From: Polytrichum commune
Lineage: Eukaryota > Streptophyta > Polytrichopsida > Polytrichales > Polytrichaceae
Assembly: GCA_950295325.1 (NCBI GenBank)
Contig: OX485807.1
Span: 16,643,001-16,707,000, forward strand
Reading direction: 5' to 3'
Length of the DNA stretch: 64,000 bases
Shown: positions 12,643-25,165 of the stretch, one piece after another
Position numbering within the stretch: position 1 is the first letter of the stretch
Layout: each line of letters starts with the position of its first letter
Position numbers and translations under genes: made by a program
The notes under the pieces: generated by a model
What the model was told of the DNA's origin: nothing
Databases searched by the model: none
The model's input: the letters and a program-made list of their open reading frames with translations, nothing else

Positions 12643-13301
12643 TCGAATTCTACGCCTTTCCAGGACGCAAAGTGTATTCTATTTCATATTGGTTCACCTC
12701 AGTAAGATTTTTTTTTTCCTTTTTCTCTCGCAACAATCTCTGTCTGCTCTTGTTCCATTACCTAAGAGTTGCCTTGGTTTCTTTGGTGAAAATAAAGCAT
12801 TCATACCCATCATTTTACCTCAATAACAATAACACTTTGCTGCATTCTATGCATGTATTCTAAATGCACATTGCCAAGTAAATCAGTATCTATTGGTTTT
12901 TTTCACAGTATTACTTCGACTGTTATTTTCCATGTCATAGACCTGAGCGCTGGGTTGCTCACAGAATTAAGTGTCCCTCTAAGTTAATAGCAAGGTCAGA
13001 GAGATGCAGTCTGTTTATGAAGGATAAGGGCGACCTTTCGAAAATAGAATCTTGCAAGTAACGGTGTGGATACCCTCTCAAATTGTCATGGGCAATTCTG
13101 TTCATTGAAAATAACTTGCACATGCACACAAATTGCTATCGAATTCCTGAGCAGCTAAGACAGATAATCTTCAAAGATGCATAGTTAAATGCATAAACCA
13201 CGACTTAAGATTCGTGAATTTGTGATTTTGTGATTTCAGATAATATTAGTTGCCCTCCCATGGACCACACAGGACCCATACAACTTGGAACATTTTAGGA
13301 T
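12643..13301. other. 3' flank of the hydrolase gene
   Basis: Presumed 3' untranslated region and downstream DNA. An ATAAA-type signal (aataaagca) at about 12790 could serve polyadenylation. No further coding exon is seen. Confidence 0.4.
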
Positions 13302-13675
13302 CAGTGTTGGACTGCTACCGTATTCTTATTATTATTATTATTTAATGCCATTCCAGATATCTGCAATGAGGATTTCACAATTTTCGATACTAGTAGGGTA
13401 TGGATCATTTGACAGTATTTGTGTTTTCGATACAATTCATGTCTATATACCATGCAAGAAACCTTCATACCTAGGTAAAATCATGGTAGTACTAGTATGG
13501 TTTTCCAAATAATGACTCATGTATGCATAGAGTCTCTCACCTTCACATACCCATCAAATATCAACATTTGATTGATAGTACAATTTTGATACCCACTGTT
13601 AGGTTCTTTGAGATCATTGTTGATGTTGGTTATTGATACCCATGCATCCACCTAATATGTATTAGTCCAACATTG
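13302..13675 (+). mobile_element. hAT-like MITE, family 1, copy 1
   Basis: This roughly 374 bp non-coding element starts cagtgttggact and ends agtccaacattg, so its ends are inverted repeats. The flanks tttaggat and ctaaggac agree at five of eight positions, compatible with a worn 8 bp target duplication. Internal blocks shared with the other copies include 'taggttcttt' and 'gatacccatgcatccacct'. The other copies are at 30079-30448, 31006-31371 and 35192-35562. Confidence 0.7.
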
Positions 13676-16590
13676 CTAAGGACCAAAAATATACAAACCC
13701 TCACATTCTTGAATGCTTTGTCTTTCACTTAGGTGACTGTAACATGTGCTTCATTTAACCTCCATTGTAGATTGTCATGGTTCATATATTGTTAAATTAA
13801 ACTCAAAGTCCCCAAATTAATCTATGAGGGAAACCAATCAATATACAATGAAAGACATGGTGATGGTCATTGTCCCCAAGAGTGGAGCCATGATTTTGAC
13901 CTAGGGGGGGATGACCTTAGAATATGGATATATCCAATGTATATTTTATTTAAAATTTTTAATAGGTGGCTGAATTTGATTTTTTATTGAGAGATTTGGA
14001 CTCATCAAGCTGACATCCCCATAATTGTTTTTGATAATGTTGTTAATATCCAAAGCTTTGGCAATGGTCTTTTCGATATAGATGATCATCAGATTGACCA
14101 TCCAATCATTGCCTATAGCCATCGCCAATAGTAAACAAATGTCTTACTTTCTTTCAATGCACTTGTAGAAAAACATTGCGAAAAAAGAATTGTGGTCATG
14201 TCCCATTGCAGTTCTTTTGACTAGCATGCTCTGCAGTTGCTGAACAATTGCAATTTTTTTTTGGTTTTACCAGTTGAAATTTTAGGAATTTGGGGGTTTG
14301 TAATAGACTGTTGAAAAGGTCTTGAAAACATGTATTACACGCCCTAAAATGTTTAACATTGCAGTTGCAAAACAAAGAAGAAAAATATGTAGTCGCTTTG
14401 GCATAGTTTTCTACTAGTGATGTCAGGGGGGGCTCAACCCCCCCTTAGCCCCCCCCCCCCCAGCTCTACCCCTAATTGCCCCACTATTCCCAATAGTTAT
14501 TGAAAGGTAAGGGGACCATGTGAATGTAATGTCATGTACATATGTGCAAAGGGTTGGGATGGCAAAGGGCCATAATAGTAGGTTACAACAATGGAGTCCA
14601 CTTCAAAACAATGAAAGGATTTAACGTTAGTGCCAAGTAAACTTATCCCATGTGGATCTTATTCTTCACCACGCCACAACCTAAGTTACCCCCCCCCCAA
14701 TGTGCCATGGTTGGTGTTAAGAGCTGATTTTGGGGAGTTTGATACTTGAAATTTGAGAAGCTTTCACCCAAAACTCAAACCATGAAGAGCTTGACCAATC
14801 TTCAAGCTCTTGGTAATTTTACAAAATGTGAAATGGCCATGCTCGAAGTGAGACATCGACGGGGATGGGGTGTATTAAACAAGAGGAAATTTATAACAAG
14901 CCCCCAAAAGTATGAATTCTCATTGGCATGGGCCAAACAAATCATGAGTTTGAATTCTTTACACTTGAATTCTACACTCATGAGCAACTTCCGTGTGGTC
15001 ACTGCAACTTAGGATTTTGACTTAAGTGCTTGTTATAACTTAGATGTTCTAGATGGGAATTACCAAGGCACCATCTAAAGGATTATGATCTTCGTAAAAA
15101 GCCCATGCTCCCAAGGTCAAGTAAAAAGTGGACTTGAGTGAAAGAAACTTGAGCAAGAGGCTTCCCACTAATGAGAGGGCTCCTTTCATCAAACTTTCAA
15201 CCGTTGAGCTCTCCAATTCCTTGAGTCTCTAGACTAGGCATTATACATTCGATTTGATGTGCAAAGCATTCTAAGCCTTGTGGGTCTCATTCCTTTCTAT
15301 CGATAGGAGGTGCTTCTTCTTGGGGACCCCCCCCCCCTCAAAAACAAAAGGTTAGATTTAAACTCAAGTCTAGCCTATACATGGACTTGGCATATGGGGA
15401 CATCTACACACAATGCTCGCATTATACTCTCCGTATTTGTGGGTCCACATAGCAACTCCCCAAAGCTGAGTGATGTTATGTGTTATAATGATTAGGGTGA
15501 CTTTCATAACTTGTCAGGTCGTAACTACATTAAAAAGCCCTATTAGTGTGGGCCATGATCATTCTTTGGAGCCCATAATCATTCTCACAATGAGAATTAA
15601 TTAATGTGGGTCATGCCATGTCTTAGCCCACTCCAAGTCTCTTACAATTAGTATGGGTCACAAAATTTTCTTGCTAGGAACTTTACGTGTGTGAATATTG
15701 TATTTTATGCCACTTTTGATGTAAAATTGAGTATTCTATTTTATGTAAGGTATTGGTTGGAGGCTTCTAGGAAGACTAAGGGAAGACCTGGGGTTTTGAA
15801 CCCACATAATTTCCATCCCGGCTAGATAATTTAGAGTGGCCCACTTTAACTATTTTCATGTTGATTTCCCACCTACACCAATAAGATTATTTAGTGTAGT
15901 GTCCCATGCCACCTTCTATGGCTAAAGTTACCACCCATTGATTGCAATATCACTTATGTGGGTTGATGATGAAATAGAGTGGGTCACACTAAAATCAGAT
16001 GTATACCTAGTGTAGTGTTTATGATAGACAAACCCATTTATGATTACCCCCCCCCCCCAAAATCTTAATACATAGAACCCCTAAAGCTGTGAAGTCCCAT
16101 GCATGTAGCTGTCATTTTCTAACATGATGGAAAACACATGTCGCTATCACATTCGACATGATGAGAAAAGTAAGTTAAAAGGGCACAATTTTGGGTTCTT
16201 TGAAAAGGGCATTGATTGTACTCAAGTTTCCGTCTCTCACTAATTGGAAATAAGCCGACCTATGTTATGAATTTGGGTTGGGAGAGAATCTTGCCTTTGA
16301 AAAGTGATGGTATTTTCAAAACTTGAAAATAAGATCTGAATTTGTTTTTGGTTAAACGTTGTGATATCAATTTCCAGACTTGTGAAAATCACTCCAATAT
16401 CATGTACTACATTTATGTGAAATTGCTTATGGGTAACGGGAATGGGTTTTGTCTACCTTATGCGGGTTGATGGTGAAATAGTGTGGGTCACACTAAAATG
16501 GGGTGAATGTGTACCTAGTGTAGTGTTTAGTGTTTAGTACCTTCTCCCCTTCCCTCAAGGTTTAGTCTACCGCCATGTTTGAAGTCAAAA
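13676..16590. other. Intergenic DNA, homopolymer-rich, no gene seen
   Basis: Nothing convincing is coded here. The stretch has several C runs (about 14449-14461, 14690-14698, 15328-15336, 16050-16058). A 'gggggggctcaaccccccc' palindrome near 14427 could be the end of a transposable element. Two similar blocks ('gggtcacactaaaat...gtgtacctagtgtagtgttta') at about 15980-16025 and 16485-16535 are a local repeat. Confidence 0.45.
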
Positions 16591-16884
16591 ACAATTGTAT
16601 AAAGGATCGAATGGGAGGCCAACTTCTGAGTGCATGCCAAAGCCCGGACCAATAAAGATCCTCCACGTGTCCACCACAACGTCATTGGGGAGCACATGGT
16701 CATTAGTAAGTCAGGGAGTCTTACTAGTAACCCTAGTCTCCCTTCCTTTGTTCGTCCCTTCCTCCGACCTTCTTTCCCCTGGCTACCACGGAGAGGAGAA
16801 GGTTTTTTCCATCGCTACCCCTGGAGGCAAATCATTCCACAAATTATCATCACTCCGTGTTGGAGCCTTGGCACTGACATCCGA
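16591..16884 (+). other. Possible upstream exon or leader of the SDF2 gene
   Basis: An open frame ends at a good donor (ccgag|gtaagt, 16884/16885). From the ATG at 16634 it would encode MPKPGPIKILHVS and then a hydrophobic stretch (VLLVTLVSLPLFV). No homology is recognised. It could be a 5' untranslated exon of the SDF2 gene or an unrelated frame; transcript evidence would decide. Confidence 0.2.
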
Positions 16885-17599
16885 GGTAAGTAAAGTACTC
16901 CTCTACTACCGTGAAATTTGTTTGTCTCACCATATTTGGCTTCGAGAAATGCAATCTGGACATGCTTGCATGTGGAATCCTGTGCAAATTTGGCTTGAGT
17001 ATGGATCGACATAGCTGAGGGTGAAGAACCACGAGTTTGTTGGTATAGGAGTTTTTGAACGTAGTGCTTTACGTGCTTGGAATTATATTCCGGGGAGTGT
17101 TTGTGCACATGGGGAACTCCATTGGGAAGTATGTGCTATGAAAATGAATGGATCGCCATAGCTGAAGAGGGGCAGTTGAATGTGCGTTGAAGGTTTTTAA
17201 GGAATTTGTGCGATGGTTTCAGTCGGGGTTGCAATGGGGGAACCTATTGTCGTGTCACGGGGGTTTGGGTTTCTGCACTCCATCGCTGTAGTTTTGGAAA
17301 GTGAGTGACATACATGCATTCCGAGTGAAAATTTGCACGTAGTAGGGTTGCCTTGACCACTCTGGACAGGTTTCTGAAATTTCTGGAGCCTTGGAGAAAT
17401 GTTTAACTTAGCTAAACTTTCATCAAGTTAACCCTCTTGTCAATGGAGATCTGCCGAGAGACGTCACCATCCCGGTAATCAAATGCAAATGCAGTGGGAT
17501 GCTTATCCGAGAAAGCAAGAGTGTAGAGTATTAGGGTTTTGGGGAGTGCTATTGTAGACTTATCCTTCCTGCCTGGGCATTTAATGAAAACATATTATT

Positions 17600-18122
17600 G
17601 AAAATCCTTCTCGCTAGATGGCAGTCTTATATTGCTTGAGACCTACTGAAATCTCACGTGGAAATCGTTGAGATTGTAGGTCGGCATAAAAAAGACGAAT
17701 CAGGAAGTACCCACCTTACGGTATTGGTGAATACAACTTCTGTTTGGTGTCGTGAAGTGGTAAATGCATATTCTTGCATTGCAGGTTGTTGGAAACACCA
17801 ACGTAGTCGAAATGCACTAATTTGTCAGCCACCCTTCTGTTGCTACCTATTGTAGAATGCCTCCTGCTTTGGCATTGAATAAATCATCATTCTTGAAACC
17901 TTGCCAACGATAGTCTTACAATGCTCGAGACCTATTGACATCCCACGCTGAATCTGTAGTTTGGCATAACAAAAAGCTGAACCAGGAAGCATCTTGTGGT
18001 ATTGGTGAATGCAACTTCTCTTTGGTGTCTGTGAATTGACAAGTGCACATTCTTGACATTGCAGGTTTTGGAAAAGATCAACATAGTCTAAAAGGCACCA
18101 AATTTTCAGCCACCCTTCTTCT
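17600..18122 (+). repeat. Tandem duplication of a splice-acceptor region
   Basis: Two diverged copies, about 17600-17845 and 17893-18122. Shared blocks in order: 'cttgagacctactgaaatctcac', 'ggtattggtgaatacaacttctgtttggtgt', 'acattcttgacattgcaggtt' and 'cagccacccttctgttgc'. Each carries a 'ttgcag|gtt' 3' splice-site-like sequence. Only copy 2 opens into the frame that leads to the SDF2 signal peptide. Confidence 0.8.
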
Positions 18123-18378
18123 TCTTCAAGCTTTAGAGCTGGCATCCACATCAAACCGGAGTGTTGGGCCTCCGGAGACTGCAACAAAGCCCCTGCCTTC
18201 ATCCCTTCGTGCCCGATCTACTGCAGCTCGGAAACCTGCGATTGAGGAATTTGAGAGGGAGCTTGCAAGGATAAGGGCTGAGAGGCAATCAAGCTTCAAG
18301 AACAGCATTCAGAAAGGAGGGAAGAGTTCGGGGAAGCTGAGTAGCACTAGCGTATTTTTTATTCAAGTGGGTGTGGCA

Positions 18379-21300
18379 ATGGCGCTCATTTCCATTATAT
18401 TGGTGTGCTCACTGGTGATCTTCCACAATTCTGCCTCTCTGCCTGTGGAGGCAGCTACCAAGGGTAATGAGGTAAAGAAAAGATTTATTTCTCCTCTGCT
18501 TCCTTTAATGAAGTTATTCTTCAACTCAATGGAATTCTGCGTCAGGAGGTTGCCCCATATAATAAATATAAATATTTATGTTGATATCATCAATTTTTCG
18601 TCACCAGTTGGCTTATCCTGCAAAAAAAAGAGTCCAATTTCATTGCTGCATGATTATGCAGCTTTTAATCAGTGAAGCCTACAGGGCAGTGAAGACTATG
18701 GCCTCTTATATCCTCTTGCACTTAAAGTCTAAAAAAGGCTAAGTAACATAGAGGTAATGTATTGGATTGCAAATCCTAGAAAGATATGATATACCACTGG
18801 TTTTTTCCATAGAATATCAATAGGATCTTCTATCCACTTGTGATGGTGCATGCTTGGAGTCATTGTTCGAATGTGAACAAAAAGAGAAACCTAATTTATA
18901 GGTTTAGTGAGGGCCAAACTCAATTTAGGACCATTTTGGCATGCTGAAATGAGTTTGCTCCCTAATGATCCAATATAGAATGGCCGACTTTGTTCAAGAC
19001 CTCCACATGACTACCACCAAGCATGCACTGGAAACTTACCAAACAATAGAGGTGTTGTATGCAAAACAAATGAACTTCTGACCAAAAGTCTTATCTGCCT
19101 GACTAGTGAAGTCTCTACACGCCTATGTGCCTAGCCTGTGCAGCAACGGTGTAGCAAAAACATTCATTGAACCTCATCTGTTGAAGGGCTCCTCAGCAGA
19201 GTAAAGTGGTGGGTCACCTGCTATCCCGTGCTTGACAGGAATGGCGTCATCCAGTTAGGTGTTGATATTAGGAACCTCAAATCCTTTGTTGTGGGTGAGG
19301 CATCATTGGGCCTCACAATTGCTTGTGCCTGCGGCCATGAGGTTTTCGGGAGAGTTGATGCATTGATCTGATCAAGTTGAGTTAGAGGATGAGTCTAATG
19401 TCTTCTGAAAACTTGAAATTGATGACTGTGATTCTTATGACTGATCTCTCTGTGAGTAACACCTAGGATCCGCCTTCGAGCGTAACTAGTAAATCAACTG
19501 TAAACCATCCAGGGAGAAATATGGAGGGAGAGGGATACTAAGGACAGGCAAAAGGGAATATTGTTTGCACATTCCTGAACCTCAAAACTCATGTACAGCA
19601 AGAATTTCAAGACAATTTGTAATCAAACACAAGAGACAACTCTGGTGCATAGTTAAAACCTTACTTGATTGAAGCCAATCTCATAATGTTTATTTGCAGC
19701 ACTTGATTCAAAGGGGAGTTTCATAACCAACAGCAATGCGACTTTAAAGTAATGGGTTTCATGGCACAAATTACCTGTAGCCTTGCAATCGCTTCGCTTG
19801 TTCTTTACAGTTTCAAGTTGCAAATTATGTATCTTGTGCATCCACACATAGTCTATTAGCAACCTCTTCCAAACAAGACTTAGGCCTTTAATTAGGCACC
19901 TTGCACTCAAAAATTTATGACGACCTATTTTGATTACAATATATATAAGTGTCATGGAAAGCAAGGATTTTGGACTCTTGGCACTTCAGAGTTCTTATAG
20001 TCTAGTTTTCAGATGACCAATGGCAGCAACAGACTGTTCTCACATTTCTGAATGTTTCTATCTAGGTTAACAGATTGGGAGATGGGACAAAATTGTTTGA
20101 GATCTCTCTCATTTTTCTTGTGAATCTGTTCTGATTGCAGGTGACTTATGGAAGTGTGTTAAAGCTGCAACATGAGCGTTCCAAGTTCCGTTTACATTCG
20201 CATGAGGTGCCATATGGCTCTGGCAGTGGCCAGCAATCTGTGACTGGCTTCCCAGGTGTTGAGGATGCCAATAGTTATTGGGTGAGTATCTTTTAACTTA
20301 AACGGTGGTTCTTAGTTTGAGAGGCCAAAGAGATTTGGAATGTAATGTTTGGGGTAAAAGGATATCTTTATATTGTGTGATGCATAGAGCAAGTGTTTTA
20401 GGGGAGATAAAGTCAAAAAGATTCAAGCCCCATTTAGATAGGAAATAAAACAAAGCATTCAGGCCTTCAAGGATGACATCTCTTGAGACCAGGATGTGGA
20501 ATGAGGCTATGTGTTGGTGCTAACAATTATACAAACGCCAACCAATCTTTGCAGTAAGGAGACTTCAAGCCTATACAATATGTATATTCCATCAAAACAT
20601 GTGCGGGTGGATATATTCTAACTCTTGTTAATAATGTTGATTTAACTGGCTAACAAAAAGGTCAACCATAGGATCTCTCAGTATTGAGTACAATCTCCAC
20701 TGTTTGCTGTGAGGAGATTAGAGTAACAATTTCCATCAAACATCTTATTTACCTGAATCTATGTGTCCTTTGACATACTCTGTTGATTGGTTTTGTAGTT
20801 CTGATTGCTTTGGAAGTAATACATGTATAGTCCGCTTTGTTCTGGTACTAAGCCTGCATGTATTTGTATAGATGGTACAGATCGTGGAGTCTGATTCACA
20901 CATAGAACACGAACAAGGTGATGTGATTCCAAATGGTTCCATCATCCGCCTTCAGCATGTGCGGACTCGAAAATGGCTGCACAGTCACCTCCATCAATCC
21001 CCCATTTCTGGCAACCTAGAGGTACATCAGATGGTTCTAGACTTTCTGGCAGAGCAAAAATTGAGATGTTTGTAGGTCCAGTGTTGCTTTCTCAGCCCAG
21101 TGGAAGCTTTTGAGGCATATGTATTTTACAAACATGTGTTTCCTGATACTCATAGCAAAGAAAGTCAACTTTGGCAATGTGGTAAGAGGATCAAATGTAC
21201 AATTGTGATGTGGGCTCTGTATCCAGGTTAGTGCTTTTGGTGGTGAGGAGCAAACTGACTCTGGTGATAACTGGAGGTAATATTAACCTTTTCTACTTCT

Positions 21301-22409
21301 TCGTGGAGTCCGTGTGTTCAACTGTTTTGCAACCAAGTTTGAGAGATAGGTAATGGTTTTGGTTTGAAATATAGTCTTCATGTGTAGATGCTTTATGGAC
21401 TAAGTCAAGCTTTTTGACTACTGGTGTCAAGTTTGGTACCACTCAGAATCCACTGTCCTTCTTAGTTGTCTTAATGTCTTCGATGGATCAGCCAGTAACT
21501 CTGCAAATGTCAATGTAGGCTGGAAATAGAGGGTAAGGGGAGTATTTGGCTTCGAGATCAAAAGGTGCGATTACAACATGTTGACACTAAAGGCTACCTT
21601 CATAGCCATGACAAGAAGTATAGCCACATTGTTGCTGGTCAACAAGAGGTAATAACATTCACTTAAGGTGTATTACTTGTTCTGATAGAATTTGATTGTT
21701 TTGGATGTCTAAATTTTTCTATCCTTTTTTCCTATGCTGTTGTCCTACCCATTAAGTAGGAGCCAGTGTCTTAGGACTTCTGTACCAGTGTGTGTATATC
21801 AGGTAAGGTGATTAGTTCACTATTCTTATTTATAGACACTGACTTTATTTGTACATACAGTTCATTAATCGATTGTATGTGCCTAAGAATACTGCCCTAG
21901 AGCAGTCTGTGTGCTTCAAATAGAACTGATTACAACTGTTTGTTGAGATGCTGAATGTACACAGATCACGTGTTTGTATGATTGGGCTGTTTTTTTGTTA
22001 CAGCAGATAGAAGCTTTGTCTCAGTTTGAGAGGGTTATGGTAAATTTATTGGGTTTGAAAGATGTCATCCTACTCATTGTTGACTAGATTTGCACCTTTT
22101 TTCCAAAATCCTGCAAAGTGTACACACCTTTATACAACAATACCTCACTTCACCTTGATGTTTTGATACTTAGTGTTCAATCAACAAGGTAAGACTGCTG
22201 GTGTCCTTGGCCTTGAGTAATCAGAAGATGCGAGGACAAATATTATGAAAGCTGGAAATTGCATTCTTGAGTGAAATCAAAGTTTTTTTTTATTGAAGCA
22301 GGAACTGACAGCCGGTCCTGTGCAGGTGTGTGGAGTTATGAAGAAGAATGCAGATAATGTCTGGTCAGCTGCTGAGGGGATATACTTCCCTGCCAAGGAC
22401 AGTGCCTGA
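18379..22409 (+). CDS. SDF2: SDF2-like ER luminal MIR-domain protein, 6 coding exons
   Basis: Coding exons: 18379-18471, 20141-20281, 20881-21021, 21227-21276, 21519-21648, 22326-22409, all in phase. From the ATG at 18379 the protein begins MALISIILVCSLVIFHNSAS, a good signal peptide, then VTYGSVLKLQHE. Three MIR units follow, marked by RLHSHEVPYGSGSGQQSVTG, RKWLHSHLHQSPISGNLEV and GYLHSHDKKYSHIVAGQQE, ending NVWSAAEGIYFPAKDSA. This tracks Arabidopsis SDF2 throughout (about 210 aa here). In Arabidopsis SDF2 works with ERdj3B and BiP in folding of secreted and receptor proteins, including the immune receptor EFR. Oddity: the same frame is open upstream to 18043, encoding a basic, Ser/Arg-rich stretch (RARSTAARKPAIEEFEREL), so an N-terminally extended, membrane-anchored form is possible. 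I prefer 18379 because it gives the family's usual secretory start. Confidence 0.9.
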
Positions 22410-23440
22410 GCACCATTTTTTAATCTTGCACTGCAAATTTTCTCATTGCATCAAATATTCATGTTAGGACGCTTGCTACAAAGTATTAAACCACCTTATA
22501 TAAGTGCTGTTCACCTTATTTGAATGTTCAGAAGTGGGTAAGCATTAAAATCCATTTGCAGTTGCCTTCAGTAAGTGTTATGTATAGTGGTCACTACTAT
22601 GGTTTGCTATGCTGTCCGAGTACATGAAAGTTCTATCTTGTGTGTGCACAATCACTTCATTAAAACATGGTATTTGTGGAAATGTCACATTGCACGTAAA
22701 AATGTCACAAATACCGTTTTCTCGAATACAAGGAAGGCCAGCTTGAATTGATCTTTGGATACAGCTTTTGCCAACTGCTATGTACAAAATGCTAGTAACA
22801 TGTGCAAGTGATGACGAGGAAAGAAGACATGATCAAGAATTGCCAAATTCTACACACGGGAGCTCTTTTTGCCATGGCTCAATTAAAACTTTTCATGCGT
22901 TTGTAGACATGACCAATTGATGACCATGTAACAAAACTCATTTCATCCGGAGACTAGGCCACACCGTTCTGAATGAACTATAGATTTCAAAGATAGGCAC
23001 AATGAGGGTACCATTTCTATTAAAAATTGTCCATGAGTGTTCTTAAGAATTTAGAAGTGTTCAAATATTGTCTTTGGATTTATTTGGATTGGATGTGTTA
23101 TGTGGGGAAGAGAATGTGGAAGTGATGGTATCTGAAATGAGCCAAAAGTTTGGCCTCTCTTGTTAAATATAGTTCACTCAAATAAAGGTCATATTGTTAC
23201 TCTAAGTAGAAGTAAAAGCTATTTTGTTAGCTTGAATGTTACACATGTTACGTACATTAGAACTCTAGATAATTGCATGCAATAGTCACATAACTTGTGA
23301 TTTTAAGTAAGCATGACACATTCCCGTTCACATGCAAGATAGTACTACGGTAGAGCATTCTTGTGAATAGTTGCTTGTTTACTGGCTCTATCCCTTATCA
23401 TGGGATAGAGGCATTGTGGACTGGTCTTGATCGATTGATG
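22410..23440. other. 3' flank of SDF2 and intergenic DNA
   Basis: No gene seen. A short hairpin, ggtatttgtg...cacaaatacc (22669-22715), lies about 260 bp after the SDF2 stop and may fall in the 3' untranslated region. The rest is AT-rich without recognisable features. Confidence 0.4.
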
Positions 23441-23444
23441 AACT

Positions 23445-24440
23445 GGGTTTCTTCCGTTTGATATCTTCATTGGCATCATAACTTCAACATTGCATTCTAA
23501 TTACTTCATCACCGATCCATGTTGCTTAGATCGATTGATGAACTGCGTTTCTTCCGTTTGATATCTTCATGGGCATGATAACTTCAAAATAGCTGTCACA
23601 CAACAATGTCCTTACTTTATAAAAGACAAAGCTCATCAAGCACATTTCTCATCCTTTATATCAGATGCCGAGGAGCACGTCTGCAACTCTAATCATGCCT
23701 TGTTCATATCACAGCCTGACAATTATCCTTCCAGATTGCTTCTTATACTTGCTCCTACCCAGTCCCTCAAACAATATGGGTCATGGATACCCGGGAATGT
23801 TATGTTGTCCATACCCGGGAACTGTATTCCTTGGGACACAGTAAACAGAAATCTCTTGTGGAATTATCATCGTCCGGGCCATCATCATATTAACGAAAAA
23901 AATTCCAGCAACGCAAGAAACTCTCAAAATTTCACGAGGGAGCAGCTACATACACACAAAAGTCCATTTTAGAGAGCAATGCAAGTAATCATTGACGAGG
24001 AACCCTCCCTAAAATTACAAGAGAAATACCATCATCATCATTTCCGGAAACAGATAAATGTGTTTAAAATTGTGGTAATTGTACTGAGATCATTTGGCCG
24101 AGGTTTCCCATCCTGCGCGAGCGTGTTGGGCAATTGAACGGCGCTCCTACTGCTCTCGTTATCGGTGACAAAACTGAACATCCCTTTCCCTTGCTCCACT
24201 TTCTTCTTAATCTCCACCTCCTCTCCCCCATCCAACTTCCCTAGCCTGCACACACGATTGCAATTTGTGGAATTCTTCCACCTCTTGGGGGCGTTGGCGA
24301 GGATACTACTCTGAAATCCACATGAAGTCATCATGCCCATGAAGGTAACAAATGATCATGGGCATAAGAATATCGAATTCTAAATTCTTCAGATCGATCA
24401 GCGATTTTCATCAAACCCTTCTGAAGCGTACTACTAGCGT
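23445..24440 (-). mobile_element. Pack-type element copy A carrying hydrolase exon 1 and intron 1
   Basis: Read on the minus strand, this copy has a left arm ('gaaaatcgctgatcgatctgaag', about 24430-24320). A captured segment follows, matching hydrolase positions about 7803-8500: the last part of exon 1, the exon/intron boundary and about 465 bp of intron. A right arm ends with 'gaagttat...gcccatgaagatatcaaa' and a gatcgat block. The arms resemble each other in inverted orientation (aacttcaaaatagct against agctattttgaagtt). Because intron sequence is present, copying was at DNA level. The element lies in opposite orientation to copy D at 26685-27735. Confidence 0.65.
24080..24330 (-). pseudogene. 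Captured exon 1 fragment of the hydrolase gene (copy A)
   Basis: The minus strand encodes GKLDGGEEVEIKKK, then GKGMFSFVTDNESS and QLPNT, nearly identical to hydrolase residues about 35-85. The frame is lost after AQDGK, where the parent has DGNLGQMIS. The parent's transit-peptide start is not included. No other hydrolase exon is nearby, so this cannot make the enzyme. Confidence 0.8.
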
Positions 24441-25165
24441 TCTTCATAGGCATGATAACTTCAAAATATCTTTCAAACAGCACTACACTTACTTTATCCA
24501 AAAACTCAGCTCATCAAGCACATTTTTCATCCTTCACATAAGATGTCGAGGAGCACGTCTGCAACTCAAATCGTGCCTTGTTCATATCACAGCCTGACAT
24601 TGAAGTGTCCATATTACATCTCATACTTGCTCCTACCCAGTCCCTCAAACAATATGGGTCATCGAGACCCGGGAATGTTGTGTTGTCCATACCCGGGAAC
24701 TTCTAATCATTAGTTTTTAAGATGGCATTTCACAAATCGTATCAATGGATTCCTCTCAATGCCCTCTTACCAAGCATGTTTCTCCGAGTGTTTGTGAAAG
24801 AAAAAACAAGGAATACAGTTCCTGGGTATGGACAACATAACATTCCCGGGTATCCATGACCCATATTGTTTGAGGGACTGGGTAGGAGCGAGTATACGAA
24901 GCAATCTGGAAGTTTATCTATCAGGCTGTGATATGAACAAGACACGATTTGAGTTGCAGACGTGCTCCTCGGCATCTGATATAAAGGATGAGAAATGTGC
25001 TTGATGAGCCTTTTCTTTTGATTAAAGAACATTGTTGTGTGACAGCTATTTTGAAGTTATGATGCCCATGAAGATATCAAATGGAAGAAACCCAGTTCAT
25101 GGATCGATCTAAGCAACATGGATCGGTGATGAAGGAATTAGAATGCAACTTTCGATCGATCAAGA
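24440..25165. repeat. Palindromic pair of partial Pack-type element copies
   Basis: From 24450 to about 24705 the sequence is a minus-oriented copy of the element's right arm plus captured intron, with the exon missing. After roughly 95 unrelated bases a plus-oriented copy of the same part runs from about 24805 to 25165. Both contain the intron-derived block 'gggactgggtaggag' (or its complement) and 'cccgggtatcc'. Together they form a large imperfect inverted repeat. Confidence 0.65.

Noticed and set aside
16834..17108. Minus-strand frames near 17 kb
   Set aside because: They overlap the possible SDF2 leader on the other strand and have no recognisable content.
22669..22715. Short hairpin downstream of SDF2 as a terminator
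   Set aside because: Intrinsic terminators are not used by plant RNA polymerase II; mentioned only as a 3' flank structure.
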